A stretch of DNA of 61,181 nucleotides, from IMG/VR virus record IMGVR_UViG_3300035698_020078, positions 1 to 61,181 of that record, one strand, 5' to 3'. Under the pieces are notes generated by a model, which saw only the letters and a program-made list of their open reading frames with translations, was not told where the DNA came from and searched no databases. Positions 39,955-49,900 of this stretch are shown here, piece after piece. This DNA is from a virus. Positions within the stretch are counted from its first letter, which is position 1. Each line of letters opens with the position of its first letter. The translations under genes were made by a program, and so were the position numbers.

Positions 39955-40798
39955 AATCATTTCTCCATTTTTTACCTTGCCGCATAACATCAGACCACAT
40001 TGTTCTGTCTGGAACCTGTGGCCAACGCTCTACGAATTCTTGATGTTTTTTAAGATGGGTCTCAAAATGGTGAGGAAAATATTCTGCAATCGACACGAAT
40101 GTATCCCAGTTATTAAGCCATTTATTAGAGTTCTCTAAAGAATCTGGGCGTTGCGTGTAAATAGTGATAAAGTCTTGAATCACATGGCCATAATACCCAA
40201 GAGACATAAAATACAACCATAATCCATAATCGAATCCAGATGTTAATACACTAGCTCGTCTTTCGAGATGTTCCCAATTCAGAGAATCGCGGAACTCCTT
40301 GTCATTACGCCATATCACCTGTGGACCAGCCCAACACTCTCTGGTCATAAGCTCGAAATCAAACGGAGGCTTTAGCCCGCGTCCTTTTACTCTACCAGAC
40401 TCATCGATGATTGTCAAGCCGCCGTATCCAAATCCGATCTTATTTGGTGGCCCCAAAGGACCTACAGCAAGCTTCATGTGCTTGAAAACTGTTTCCGTCG
40501 TGTGCGGCTCGTGATAATCGTCCGTATTGCTATTCATCACGAAGTCGCCCGTCGCAGCTTCCCACGCACGTAGCCATGATGCACCGTATGGCTCGCGTTT
40601 TTCGTAGAAAATATACTTAACGCGGGGATCTTGAATTTCCCATTTGCGAGCAATAATATCGTCTGTTCCGGGAGAATCTGGATTGACAATAACAATCTCA
40701 AAATCAGGATCAGTCTGACGATCAATAAGATCGGCCATATGGCGATCTAAAAAGTGACCAGAGTCATAAGTTGAAACTAAATAACTAACTTTAGTCAT
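39932..40798 (-). CDS. glycosyltransferase family 2
   Basis: The protein (about 288 residues) has the GT-A start VSYLVSTYDSG, an IVIVNPDSPGTDD strand, WLRAWEAATGDFVMNSNTDD, in which NTDD is the DxD-type site, and a C-terminal helical part. It directly precedes the homing endonuclease, and its last 47 residues have a second, diverged copy beyond that endonuclease (39032-39199). The C-terminus may thus have been supplied by the inserted element. ATG at 40798 (TGATG) is preferred to GTG at 40801. Confidence 0.88.
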   Translation of the reverse strand: MTKVSYLVSTYDSGHFLDRHMADLIDRQTDPDFEIVIVNPDSPGTDDIIARKWEIQDPRVKYIFYEKREPYGASWLRAWEAATGDFVMNSNTDDYHEPHTTETVFKHMKLAVGPLGPPNKIGFGYGGLTIIDESGRVKGRGLKPPFDFELMTRECWAGPQVIWRNDKEFRDSLNWEHLERRASVLTSGFDYGLWLYFMSLGYYGHVIQDFITIYTQRPDSLENSNKWLNNWDTFVSIAEYFPHHFETHLKKHQEFVERWPQVPDRTMWSDVMRQGKKWRNDYGWQEME

Positions 40799-41001
40799 CA
40801 CTTATTTCTCGCAATACCTGCATTCGCCCACATTGACGTTTCTTTAAGTTTAATGAGAGCAAGAGAACGCTCGCGAGACTCTGGCACGTTTTCTACGATA
40901 AGCTCCGCAAGCTCCTTCGCTGCTGCACGAAGCAAGACATAACGATCAGTCTGGTCACCCTTATGTGCGTGATAAGTAAAGTTATTCTCTAAGTTATTCA
41001 T
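40798..41001 (-). CDS. Acb2-like anti-CBASS cyclic-nucleotide sponge
   Basis: The 67-residue protein closely matches the pattern I know for the Acb2/Tad1-hairpin family: an N-terminal FTYHAHKGDQTDRY segment, a helix AAKELAELIVENVPESRERSLALIKLKE and a closing MWANAGIARN. Acb2 forms hexamers that sequester cyclic di- and trinucleotides made by CBASS defence systems, keeping the effectors off. The match is from memory of the family, not a search. The gene is tucked between two glycosyltransferase genes and overlaps both, so it would be co-expressed with them. It has no membrane segment or cysteines. Confidence 0.75.
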   Translation of the reverse strand: MNNLENNFTYHAHKGDQTDRYVLLRAAAKELAELIVENVPESRERSLALIKLKETSMWANAGIARNK

Positions 41002-42028
41002 TGATAGTCATCCCATTGTGATAGTGCTGCATTTTAGGGGTCGCCTGTCCCGTCATGCATAAGTAAATGTTTCCGTATTCTTCCCTAGCAAGAACCTTAC
41101 TGTAAAATGGATCATCTTTCCAGTTGACAGTAACATTTGGCTTGTGAGAACTAATCATACTCGGCAGTGGCTTTCCATCTTCCGCAAAGTAAATATCAAG
41201 CCAGGGATTTGGTCCATCGTAAGACAAGACCGGCTCAGTTCCATCAAACCAATCTGTAACCTTTTGATCAAACTTCTTGTTAGCTCCACCATGGGCGGCA
41301 AGTTCTTTCTCATAGTACTCCTGTTTCTCCTTCATGATTTCGTTCATGCCACGACGAGCGTAGCCATAATGATAAATGAAGAAGTCATTCAACATAACGC
41401 GGCGGTGCTGGTAATGAGGAGAAAAGTAAGTGCAGTGACCAGCCGGATCGGTCACAACAGGATGACTATTGTATTTCATGCCACGCACGTACTTAAAGAT
41501 GCGTTGATGCTGCGGTTGCCATTCGGGGCCAGGAACGGCAATATGATTACAGTCTCCATAGAAATGTAGAAAGCTAGGAACAAACTCGCAAGCGTGCGGG
41601 TTTAAATCGATAGCACGCCGTAAGCGTCTAATATCCTCTGGAAGATAAAACTCGTCAGCGTCATTGATAATCAACCAGTCGCCAGGAACAGACATGTCGA
41701 GGAATGTTTGCTTCATTTCCTCTAAGTTTTTCCATGGCTTTTTAATGGAGATTACTAGTACTTTATTGTCGGGATCTTTATTTGCTTTAAAGTCCGCAAT
41801 GATCTCGGCGGTGCGATCCGTAGAGTGGCCATCCTTTGTAGAGTTGGGGCGACTCTCGACTGCACCCTCAATAACGATAATACGGTCTACCTCGTCGTAG
41901 ATCGATCCAAGGACAGCTTCCGCAAACTCCTCCTCATTATGCATTTGAATACATTGAACAAGGCGAATAGGGCGATTGACACGATCGGCAATCGACTTCA
42001 TTTGGGGTTCGTAATAGATTTGATTCAT
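40994..42028 (-). CDS. glycosyltransferase family 2-like
   Basis: The 344-residue protein has a HNEEEFAEAVLGSI block, a RIIVIEGA strand, and a DWLIINDADEFYLP motif, in which DAD is the metal-binding DxD. A C-terminal HYQHRRVMLNDFFIYHYGYARR region is seen in GT2-like proteins that act on glycans (GT92/GT2-like). Donor and acceptor are unknown. It overlaps the Acb2-like gene by eight bases. Confidence 0.85.
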   Translation of the reverse strand: MNQIYYEPQMKSIADRVNRPIRLVQCIQMHNEEEFAEAVLGSIYDEVDRIIVIEGAVESRPNSTKDGHSTDRTAEIIADFKANKDPDNKVLVISIKKPWKNLEEMKQTFLDMSVPGDWLIINDADEFYLPEDIRRLRRAIDLNPHACEFVPSFLHFYGDCNHIAVPGPEWQPQHQRIFKYVRGMKYNSHPVVTDPAGHCTYFSPHYQHRRVMLNDFFIYHYGYARRGMNEIMKEKQEYYEKELAAHGGANKKFDQKVTDWFDGTEPVLSYDGPNPWLDIYFAEDGKPLPSMISSHKPNVTVNWKDDPFYSKVLAREEYGNIYLCMTGQATPKMQHYHNGMTINE

Positions 42029-43263
42029 TGTTCTAACGTTTGTTTGTCTCCCTCGAATTGAACGAAGCCACTTTTCGCGTAGCTTTCAACAGCCTTCTCT
42101 ATCTGCTCACAGATTTTTTCTGAAACCCTTCTGTAGTCAAATCTATCGGCAACGTTCTTGGCGTTCTCTCGCCTATTAAGTACGCTCTGCCATTCTTGTG
42201 CGTTTTGCTCATTTAACTGACCGGCCTCGTGACCTTTCTTAAGCATGTGAAACCTTTGCATGGTAATAGCCATTTCTGCAACAGACGGCTCAAAACATTG
42301 TTCAAGACCAGTGAATAGTCCTGGATCCTGATGTGGCATATTGTAGAAGAAGCCCATTGATCCGCTATAGACTAAGGCATTGTCTGGCGTAACAAACTCG
42401 GCCAGTCCGGTTTGATTATGACTAATGACCGTATTGCCATAGGCTAAGGCATCAAATACAGGAATACCCCATCCTTCTGCCCGACTAGAACAAACATATG
42501 CGTCACCGCGAGTATGCAGACCAGCGATTTCTTCATCGGTCATGGTATACACGACTGGAAGAACCGGAGGAAGCTCGGCAGGAATTCGACACTTTGCCTT
42601 AACGTCGTTAATGTATCCCTTGACAATTTCCATGTCGTTGTCGCGGCCCTGCATATTGACGTAAGTCTTAAGAACTAATAGTACGTCATCTTTCATACCA
42701 GCAAATGCGGCATAGTAAGCACGAAGAAGCGAATCAACCCCCTTCTTAGAACTTAGCTGGCAAATGTTATAGAACACAGTACGATCACCGGCCTGATCAA
42801 TGGCAAAAGGAGTGACTTCTTTTTCGTACAAATCTTTGTCACACGGCGGCGACGCGACTAGAATAGGCTTCTGAATACCAGACTTAAGTAGGGTCTCGGC
42901 GTTATATCTAGAAGGCACAATTAGAAAGTCAAATTCGTTTGCTTTCTGGGCCCAGGTGACTTGCAATCGATCGGTCTCAAAGAATGTGTAAAGTCCATTG
43001 ACGATCCCCGGAACTGGGTTGGCTTCAATATTGCACGTAGTCATTTGAATGGCTACGTCTACGTCCATTAGGTCTTTCTCAAGACACTCTGTCATCCATT
43101 GTGGTGCTTCAAATAATTGACCAGCATCTAGCTGATCATATTTGAGACTACGAGCAACTACATCAATTTTATCACTTTCAAGCAAGGCCCTCATGAACTC
43201 GCGAGAAGCATGGGCAAAGCCACTAAAGTCTTGAAGGGGTCCAGTAAATAATAGCTTCATCAT
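42025..43263 (-). CDS. glycosyltransferase family 4 (GT-B)
   Basis: The 412-residue protein has an N-terminal GPLQDFSGFAHASREF acceptor-side motif, ICQLSSKKGVDSLLRAY at the start of the donor half and SSRAEGWGIPVFDALAYGNTVISHN, the classic GT4 donor motif (E-x7-E-like with E and D). A C-terminal helical extension of about 70 residues is present. Start is ATG-ATG at 43263, overlapping the previous stop. Confidence 0.9.
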   Translation of the reverse strand: MMKLLFTGPLQDFSGFAHASREFMRALLESDKIDVVARSLKYDQLDAGQLFEAPQWMTECLEKDLMDVDVAIQMTTCNIEANPVPGIVNGLYTFFETDRLQVTWAQKANEFDFLIVPSRYNAETLLKSGIQKPILVASPPCDKDLYEKEVTPFAIDQAGDRTVFYNICQLSSKKGVDSLLRAYYAAFAGMKDDVLLVLKTYVNMQGRDNDMEIVKGYINDVKAKCRIPAELPPVLPVVYTMTDEEIAGLHTRGDAYVCSSRAEGWGIPVFDALAYGNTVISHNQTGLAEFVTPDNALVYSGSMGFFYNMPHQDPGLFTGLEQCFEPSVAEMAITMQRFHMLKKGHEAGQLNEQNAQEWQSVLNRRENAKNVADRFDYRRVSEKICEQIEKAVESYAKSGFVQFEGDKQTLEQ

Positions 43264-46121
43264 ACAAATTCCTGAGTTTTTCTTTCGGGTGCTTTAACGC
43301 CACTGATTTGTCTACGGACATTATCTCGATACTTACTAGCGTCCGATTGCTGGTTGCCGATTGAAACAAACTGATTCATAAGCTGCTCGCGGGTCGCCCC
43401 CATTTCTAAATGCTTCACCCATGTCTTAGCTCCTTCCGAATCAACGGAAGGATATTTAAGAACTGCCGTATACAGCCAATCAACAAACTGCTCATTACTT
43501 AATCCAGCAGGCACTTGAGCGGGAACAATATCTACATGGCTTTCAATAGGAGAATTCCAGGTGGTCTCACGATTGAGAGGCTTAATGTTCTCCAAAACGT
43601 AATCCCACTGTTTCCATAGCTTATTCCAATCGTAGTTTTCTTCGGCACACTCTCTCGCCTCGACGCCCATTTTCTTGAGACGTTGCTCGTCTGACAGAAG
43701 GGCGAACATTTTGTCCGCAAGATCACTAACGTCCGGGTGAGCACGCTTACAGCTAGTCTCTGGCTCGTAGTAATATCGGCCAACATCAATCACTTCGCCG
43801 CCCTTATCTAAGGTGTAATTGGACTCGTTCATTCCGATATCCTCGAAGTGATCGTAGTCGGGATAACGTCCCTTTTCTCTCATTGCCGTGTAGTCCGTCA
43901 CAAGGGTAGGTACACCGCAAGCTTTGGCTTCCTGAATAGGCATGCCGTCTCCTTCACAGATAGAGCACTGAACATATAGGTCTAGAGAATTATAGAGCTT
44001 AGAAAGTTCTTCTCTGCTAAAACCAACGCTAGTATTCGGCGGTGACGCCTCCTGTTGTCCACAGTGAGGACACGGAAGCTTGATACGCCCATCTTGAATC
44101 GGCTGATTATGCAAGTTCATCGCAAAGGTCATGGAGCTTTGGCCGCACCCATGACAATACATGCTTTGCATGATGCTACCACGAATTCCTTTGTGATAGT
44201 GATCCATCCACGGGTACGACTCAAGACGCATGATATGTCTCGGGTAATCAAACGAGTGAGCATTATCTGGCCACGAAGAATGAATAACAAGCACAGCCTT
44301 GTCGGCTACGTCATTACCCTTGTAACGCTTCTTCATTAATGCGAAAGCGTCAATGAGATCGGGGTATAGCTTGCGGCTTTGATTACGCATGACCGTTCCA
44401 ACAATAGGAAGACCGGGATTTAAATTCCAATAGTCACGAACTTCTTTCTTGTCCATCGGCTTAAAAGTCTCAAGATCAACCCCAGGACGCATAGCCTTAG
44501 GAAAAATCTTCATCTGACGTTTACCATTAGGAAGAGTTACGGTTTGATTTCTAAGAGTATGAACACCGTAATCAGAATAAGCTAATACGACATTTGCATT
44601 CTCGTAAGTTTTAATCCATTCTTCTAGCTGTGGCTCGGCGTCTACGGTTGGCATAATACAATTATGTACGGCACAAGTTGTTATAAACGAATGATCTTTT
44701 TCAACTTCAAGGTCATAAACTCGAAGCTCGTCGTTGTATAATTTTATATCTACAACGGGCATAAATAAATAATTCTGTTTATTCAAAACTCTTGTAAACT
44801 GTTTTTGAGCTAGTTGAGTATTTCTAGATTGATAACTTATTAATTCCTTTTTAAAATCTAAAACACCATGATCGCTAAGACGAATAGTATATCCTTCTTG
44901 ATTTCTACGATCACCTAGTCGCACTGAATATCCTAATCTTGATAATAAATTACTAACCTGACAAGCCAACGTCTTAGATTTACTAAACATTTCAATAGAC
45001 GGCGTGTTATGATTAGTTTTAGTAACACAACCGTCACCATCAAAGTATCCATTCAGCAAAATACGTGCTTGTCGATCATCAAGATTATAAAAGCACGAAG
45101 GTATAATTTTATTGCCACAAGAGTCATAAAATTGACTAAAATACGTCTGTAATTTCTTACTATTGATGCGAATACTTGTTCCTTTATCAGACGTTTGTTT
45201 ATGTTCTATCTTATAATCAGAAAAGAATTCACTAATTCTATTTTGCGTCTCAATTTCATCAATATGAAAAGCAAACGATATACGATTACGATCTCTAGCA
45301 CAACCGTCGGCTAAAAAATGACCAATAACCCATAGTAATTCATCATCAACATCAACATGCTCAATGTCTTCTTTATCGCATGGTACTAACAAATAGTCCC
45401 CTTTTTGTACGTCAGATGCTTTTATAAACCTAGCATTTTCAATTGACACCGCAGACGCTACTGTATCGTATCTCCTGCGATCGTTATTCCATGGTCGCAC
45501 GCACTTAGGAACTACTAGAATTTCATGGTCAGCAGTACTAGTCATGGGTTCGGCCATACCTTCCGCTGTCAAACGAACCATGTTACCATTATAAATATGA
45601 CTAGATGTATTTGTCACGCAACGAGATTGACCAGTGTGAGAAATAACGGTATCACCAATATTAATATCTTCAATATTAGAAACTTGATTATATTGTCTTC
45701 GAACCGGAGTGCCAGCAGGAAAACACCATTTATACCAATCTCTAAAGGCACTACGTTCTTGGTACTCAAGCATCCACCAGTCACGAATATCTACAACAAT
45801 GTCTGGCTGAAAATCAGCGAGAACACCGTCAAACTTATACTCTCCAAACTGGTTGGTGTTTTGACCACGCCCTCTTGGGTGAGCACACGGCTGATTAAAA
45901 GCTCGTGCCTCTTCGTCGTTCGTGGGCATTACTCCGTAAAACTTCCAGCGGCCCTGAATGAACTCATGGGCCCGAACGTCGTCCTGACGAACATAAGAGC
46001 CTAACTCCGCAAGTTCATATTTTCCAGTAGCAGCCAAACGAACCAAAAGTTCACGATAGTAAGTTGAAAAACCAGTGTTCAAAAAACTAGCTTCACCAAT
46101 AAATAAAATTCTCTTTTTCAT
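43260..46121 (-). CDS. glycosyltransferase (GT-B) interrupted by an intein
   Basis: The reading frame of 953 codons holds a glycosyltransferase in two exteins. Residues 1-132 are the N-terminal Rossmann half. Residues 488-953 complete it, with VGTVMRNQSRKLYPDLIDAF and a donor site CSICEGDGMPIQEAKACGVPTLVTD, the GT4 E-x7-E pattern. A Cys-rich zinc knuckle (CHGCG and CPHCG) lies between, and a C-terminal region of about 90 residues resembles DUF4214-type repeats. Splicing out 355 residues would give a 598-residue enzyme joined as WYKW|CIMPT. The start is TAATG-coupled to the sigma-like gene. Confidence 0.92.
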   Translation of the reverse strand: MKKRILFIGEASFLNTGFSTYYRELLVRLAATGKYELAELGSYVRQDDVRAHEFIQGRWKFYGVMPTNDEEARAFNQPCAHPRGRGQNTNQFGEYKFDGVLADFQPDIVVDIRDWWMLEYQERSAFRDWYKWCFPAGTPVRRQYNQVSNIEDINIGDTVISHTGQSRCVTNTSSHIYNGNMVRLTAEGMAEPMTSTADHEILVVPKCVRPWNNDRRRYDTVASAVSIENARFIKASDVQKGDYLLVPCDKEDIEHVDVDDELLWVIGHFLADGCARDRNRISFAFHIDEIETQNRISEFFSDYKIEHKQTSDKGTSIRINSKKLQTYFSQFYDSCGNKIIPSCFYNLDDRQARILLNGYFDGDGCVTKTNHNTPSIEMFSKSKTLACQVSNLLSRLGYSVRLGDRRNQEGYTIRLSDHGVLDFKKELISYQSRNTQLAQKQFTRVLNKQNYLFMPVVDIKLYNDELRVYDLEVEKDHSFITTCAVHNCIMPTVDAEPQLEEWIKTYENANVVLAYSDYGVHTLRNQTVTLPNGKRQMKIFPKAMRPGVDLETFKPMDKKEVRDYWNLNPGLPIVGTVMRNQSRKLYPDLIDAFALMKKRYKGNDVADKAVLVIHSSWPDNAHSFDYPRHIMRLESYPWMDHYHKGIRGSIMQSMYCHGCGQSSMTFAMNLHNQPIQDGRIKLPCPHCGQQEASPPNTSVGFSREELSKLYNSLDLYVQCSICEGDGMPIQEAKACGVPTLVTDYTAMREKGRYPDYDHFEDIGMNESNYTLDKGGEVIDVGRYYYEPETSCKRAHPDVSDLADKMFALLSDEQRLKKMGVEARECAEENYDWNKLWKQWDYVLENIKPLNRETTWNSPIESHVDIVPAQVPAGLSNEQFVDWLYTAVLKYPSVDSEGAKTWVKHLEMGATREQLMNQFVSIGNQQSDASKYRDNVRRQISGVKAPERKTQEFV
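44661..45725 (-). mobile_element. intein with LAGLIDADG endonuclease domain
   Basis: The 355-residue insert starts with C133 in block A (CFPAGTPV) and has block B TADHEIL (197-202 region). Two LAGLIDADG-type helices follow (VIGHFLADGCA about 264-274 and LLNGYFDGDGC about 354-363), then block F (RVYDLEVEKDHSFIT) and the C-terminal AVHN (484-487), followed by extein Cys488. All residues for class 1 protein splicing are in place (Cys1, block B TxxH, penultimate His, terminal Asn, +1 Cys). The DNA is visibly richer in A and T than both exteins. The nucleotide borders follow from codons 133 and 487. Confidence 0.94.
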
Positions 46122-46771
46122 TAAACTGCCTCCTGAATGGCACGTTGAATTTTCTCTTTTAATAATGCCTCAATCTGATAAACCTTATTAACTGAAATCA
46201 ATAAGTCATCCGACAGTGATTGTGCTGAATCAGTCCCCATAATTCTTCTACTAACGATTTCTTGTTCCGTGTCGTTTGTGATTACGCTTGAAATAATGTT
46301 AGAAATGATTAGCTCGTCTCCGCTGGGGTCTTCGATATTGTCATCTTGCGTTGAGTAAACGAAGCGTCTATCGTAAGCCAACTTTAATGCCGCAACATGT
46401 GATTCGGAAATATTACGACTACTGGTAGCAGTTAGCTTTTCGGCAATCTCACTTTGCGATAATCCTTCTTCACTTAATTTGTTAACTTTTGAGGCCAACC
46501 CCGTAGTTCTAAAATCTACAGTGAACACGCCTAGAAATCTAGCGGCCTCGTTGTATATGTCGCGGCGTACAGTGCGAGCGACAAAAGACTTAATTGACAT
46601 ACCCTTAGTAGGATCGTAAGCGTCAATGGCCCGCAAAACTGCTACGTTGCCAACTTGGTGTAAATCATTTATATCTAGAGCATTAGAAGAATAACGTGCT
46701 GAAAGAGCAATACGCCTAACGATTGGGGCATACTCTTTTAACAGTGCTTCAATATCAAGATCATGATACAT
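46121..46771 (-). CDS. sigma-70 family-like factor
   Basis: The 216-residue protein has a region-2-like helix pair (IVRRIALSARYSS, then DINDLHQVGNVAVLRAIDAYDPTKGMSIKSFVARTVRRDIY), as in sigma-28/70-type factors, and a later region (about 90-125) with GLSQSEIAEKL like region 3/4 helices. It differs in sequence from the plus-strand sigma-like protein. ATG at 46771 is chosen because it overlaps the previous gene slightly; an in-frame start at 46888 would overlap it fully. It lies between the replication and glycan genes and could switch on either. Confidence 0.78.
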   Translation of the reverse strand: MYHDLDIEALLKEYAPIVRRIALSARYSSNALDINDLHQVGNVAVLRAIDAYDPTKGMSIKSFVARTVRRDIYNEAARFLGVFTVDFRTTGLASKVNKLSEEGLSQSEIAEKLTATSSRNISESHVAALKLAYDRRFVYSTQDDNIEDPSGDELIISNIISSVITNDTEQEIVSRRIMGTDSAQSLSDDLLISVNKVYQIEALLKEKIQRAIQEAV

Positions 46772-46979
46772 TAGCTTTCTTTGTGGCTCTCTTGGGCTTT
46801 TTAAACCATAGCATCGGTGCTGAGAATGGATAGAGTGCTTCCCATCCATCTGCTCCGCGTCTATTAATAATGTCACGAATGATACCATTAATCTTTTCCA
46901 AGTTGGCTATTCCAACCTGCATTGCGGCCTGATCCTCTTCTGATAGAGGAATATTCTCAAAGTCGTATTCGTATTTCAT
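46761..46979 (-). CDS. small hypothetical protein, DUF4177-like (72 aa)
   Basis: The core (INRRGADGWEALYPFSAPMLWFKKP) has the glycine-x-x-Gly-Trp-Glu pattern of DUF4177-type small proteins. The rest is helical with a basic tail. It overlaps the polymerase stop by four bases. The function is unknown. Confidence 0.55.
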   Translation of the reverse strand: MKYEYDFENIPLSEEDQAAMQVGIANLEKINGIIRDIINRRGADGWEALYPFSAPMLWFKKPKRATKKANVS

Positions 46980-49900
46980 TTCAGTCTAGTTACATTATCA
47001 GCGATCAGGGACCCCCTGTCATTAATTTTCCCAGAAATCTTAACAACATTTCCGGGCTCTAGTAGCCTCTTGACTTTATCAAACACTCTAGGAAAAACTA
47101 CAAAGTCGTTCATCATATAAGTATCGTCTTTCACAGTCAAGAATGCCATGGGTTCCTGATTCTTGGTAAGGATTTCTCGCATGCCATCTACGCATACGGC
47201 AACCTCAAAACGCATTCCGTCATAGCCGTTCCTAACAAGGTCTATACATTTATGCTGACTCTTGTAAACATCGGCCTCACTACCGCTCAGGGATAGGCCC
47301 AAGAAATTGTGTTCCCAGGCAATGTTTTGAGCACGACTATCGAAAATATCGTACTGATCGTATTCGACTAGAAGCTGGCGAATTGCTTCTCGACGCCGAC
47401 TATTAGGAACTTTAACGCCATATCTCTCTTTAACGATATCTACCTTACCTTCGTCGGACAAAGCACGGACGAAACGAACCCAGTCATCAACCTCAGCATT
47501 CTGAGACATCAATTCTTGAATCGTTTCAAGCTCCTTAGCTGTCATGCTATTGAGTAGAGTATAATTAGCAAGACAACGAACACGATGTTCTTCTATGTCA
47601 TCAAACGCACCGCCTTTAATCAGTGCGTTCATAACGGTAGAAGTAACTTTTGTTTTAGATGTAGCAATAGACCATATTACTTGGTCAAAGTTGCTGCATT
47701 TCTTAGTCACTCTTGTTAGATCGTTAATGGCGGCAGCACCTACCCCTTTGAGGGCAGATAAGCCAAACGCAATGCTAGAATCATTAACAACTTCAAACGT
47801 TTTGTTTCCAAGCGAAGCCCTCGGCGGCACGACATCTAGTTCAAAAAGCTTGCCGTCATAAACAAGGGCACTCATTTGTTCAAACTTATCGGGATGACTT
47901 TCTGAGTGTCTAAGTTTAGCACAGAAAAATTCAACTGGATAATTTGCTTTCAAGTACGCTGTTTCATAGGCGAGTAGAGCATAACCAACGCCGTGAGACT
48001 TGTTGAATCCATAGCCAGCAAACTTTTCAATGTAGCCCCAAATTTGATCCGCAATAGAGGTTTCAATCCCTCCCCTCGAGCACCCATCCACAAAAAGCTC
48101 CTTCCATTTACGCATTTCTTCTGGCTTCTTCTTACCCATGGCCTTGCGTACTTTGTCGGCGTCAATCAAAGACATCCCAGACAATTGCTTGCAGATTTCA
48201 ATGACTTGCTCCTGATATAAGAGAGCAGAATACGTACTGGACATGATCGGCTCCAACGAGGGATGAATATAACTGGCGTCGCCGCCGTTCTTGACATTTT
48301 TGTAGAACTCATGCATGCCGCTTTCCATCGGCCCAGGTCGAATAATCGAGATAAGGTCAGACAATTGCTCAATGTTGAACGGCTGCAAATTCTTGCTCCA
48401 CGTTCGACCAAGCTGCTTTTCAATCTGAAAAATACCAACGGTAAAGCCCTGGGAAATCATGGCCCAGGTTTTTTCGTCATCCTTGGGAATACTCTTGCGT
48501 TTAATGGCAATGTCATGCCTGGTTTTTACTAGATCGCAAGTAACCTGAATATCATCGAGGGTGGTTAGGCCAAGAATATCAAGCTTAAGAAGACTTAGGG
48601 AATCAACAGTGCCCATGTCCCAGCCAAAGATCAGATTACCATCTTTTGATCTGGTGAGCGGATACCAACTCTCGTCAAATGGCTCATCGGAAATTACTAC
48701 GGCAGCAGCATGAATGCCCGTACTCTTGTAACAGCCTTCAAGAGATAGTGCAATCTTGAACCACGGAGTATACTTGTCGTAATACTCTTTAAGCTGGGGA
48801 ACCGTATCAATTGCTTCTTGCAGTGTGATTGGAATGTGTTCGTCGTTCTTAGACGGCACAAGGCTTGTAATGGCATTGGCCTCATCGAACGGCATATCAT
48901 AAACTCTAAAAACCTCTTTGAGAACAGCCTTTGCCTGTAGTCCACTGAGCGTAACAAGTTGGGCAACATTGCCACTGCCAAACCTTTCTCTAATGTAGTC
49001 TAGAACCTTTTGTCTTTTCGACCGAGGAATGTCTGAGTCAATATCCGGCAAGCCGCCACGACCTTTGTTAAGGAATCTTTCCCAAATAAGACCGTACTCA
49101 ATAGGATCAATTTCAGTAACACCCAGAGAATAACTAACAAGGCTACCCCCCGCACTACCCCTTCCATAGCCAACCATAATGCTTTGGCTCCTAATCCAAG
49201 ACACAACGTCGTGAACGATGAGGAAGTAGTCGGCAAATCCCATTTCTGAGATGTCTTTGAGTTCCCGGTGGAGCCTTTCGTCGTATGTTTCAAAATCATC
49301 CCCCTTTTTGCCATTAAGACCAAGCTCAATCATGCCCGCCTCGCAGAGTTCCGTCAAGTAATCCATAGCATTCTTGCCCTCTGGAATAAACTTGTACTTA
49401 GGAAGACGACGAGCTTTTAGGTCGATCTCCACGTTGCATCGTTCGGCAATATCTACCGAAGCCGCAAGTTCAGATTCTTCAATATCTAATCCATCAAAAT
49501 CTTCAACACTCTTTAAGTAGTATTCTTCGGCTGAAAAATCTGCTCGCGTAGACTTGCTGAATTTGTTTTGATTCATTTCCAACAGTGTTCTATGAGCCTC
49601 GGCGTCATGCTGCTGAACATAATGAACGTTGTTACTTGCTACGGTCTTAACGCCATACTTTTGTGCAAGAGTACGTAAACGAGGATTAATGATCTTCTGG
49701 TCCGCAAGACCGTGATCCTGAACCTCAAGAAAGAAATGCTCTTTGTCGTAAATCTTAAGGAATCTACGAACTAAACCGTCAGCCTTAAATAAGGCGGCGG
49801 GCGAAAAAATCTCACCGTGATCATCTTTCTTGTCGTAAAGATTTGAAGAAATAACTCCGTCAAAACTACTTCCAGTAAGACAGATTACGCCCTCGCTGTA

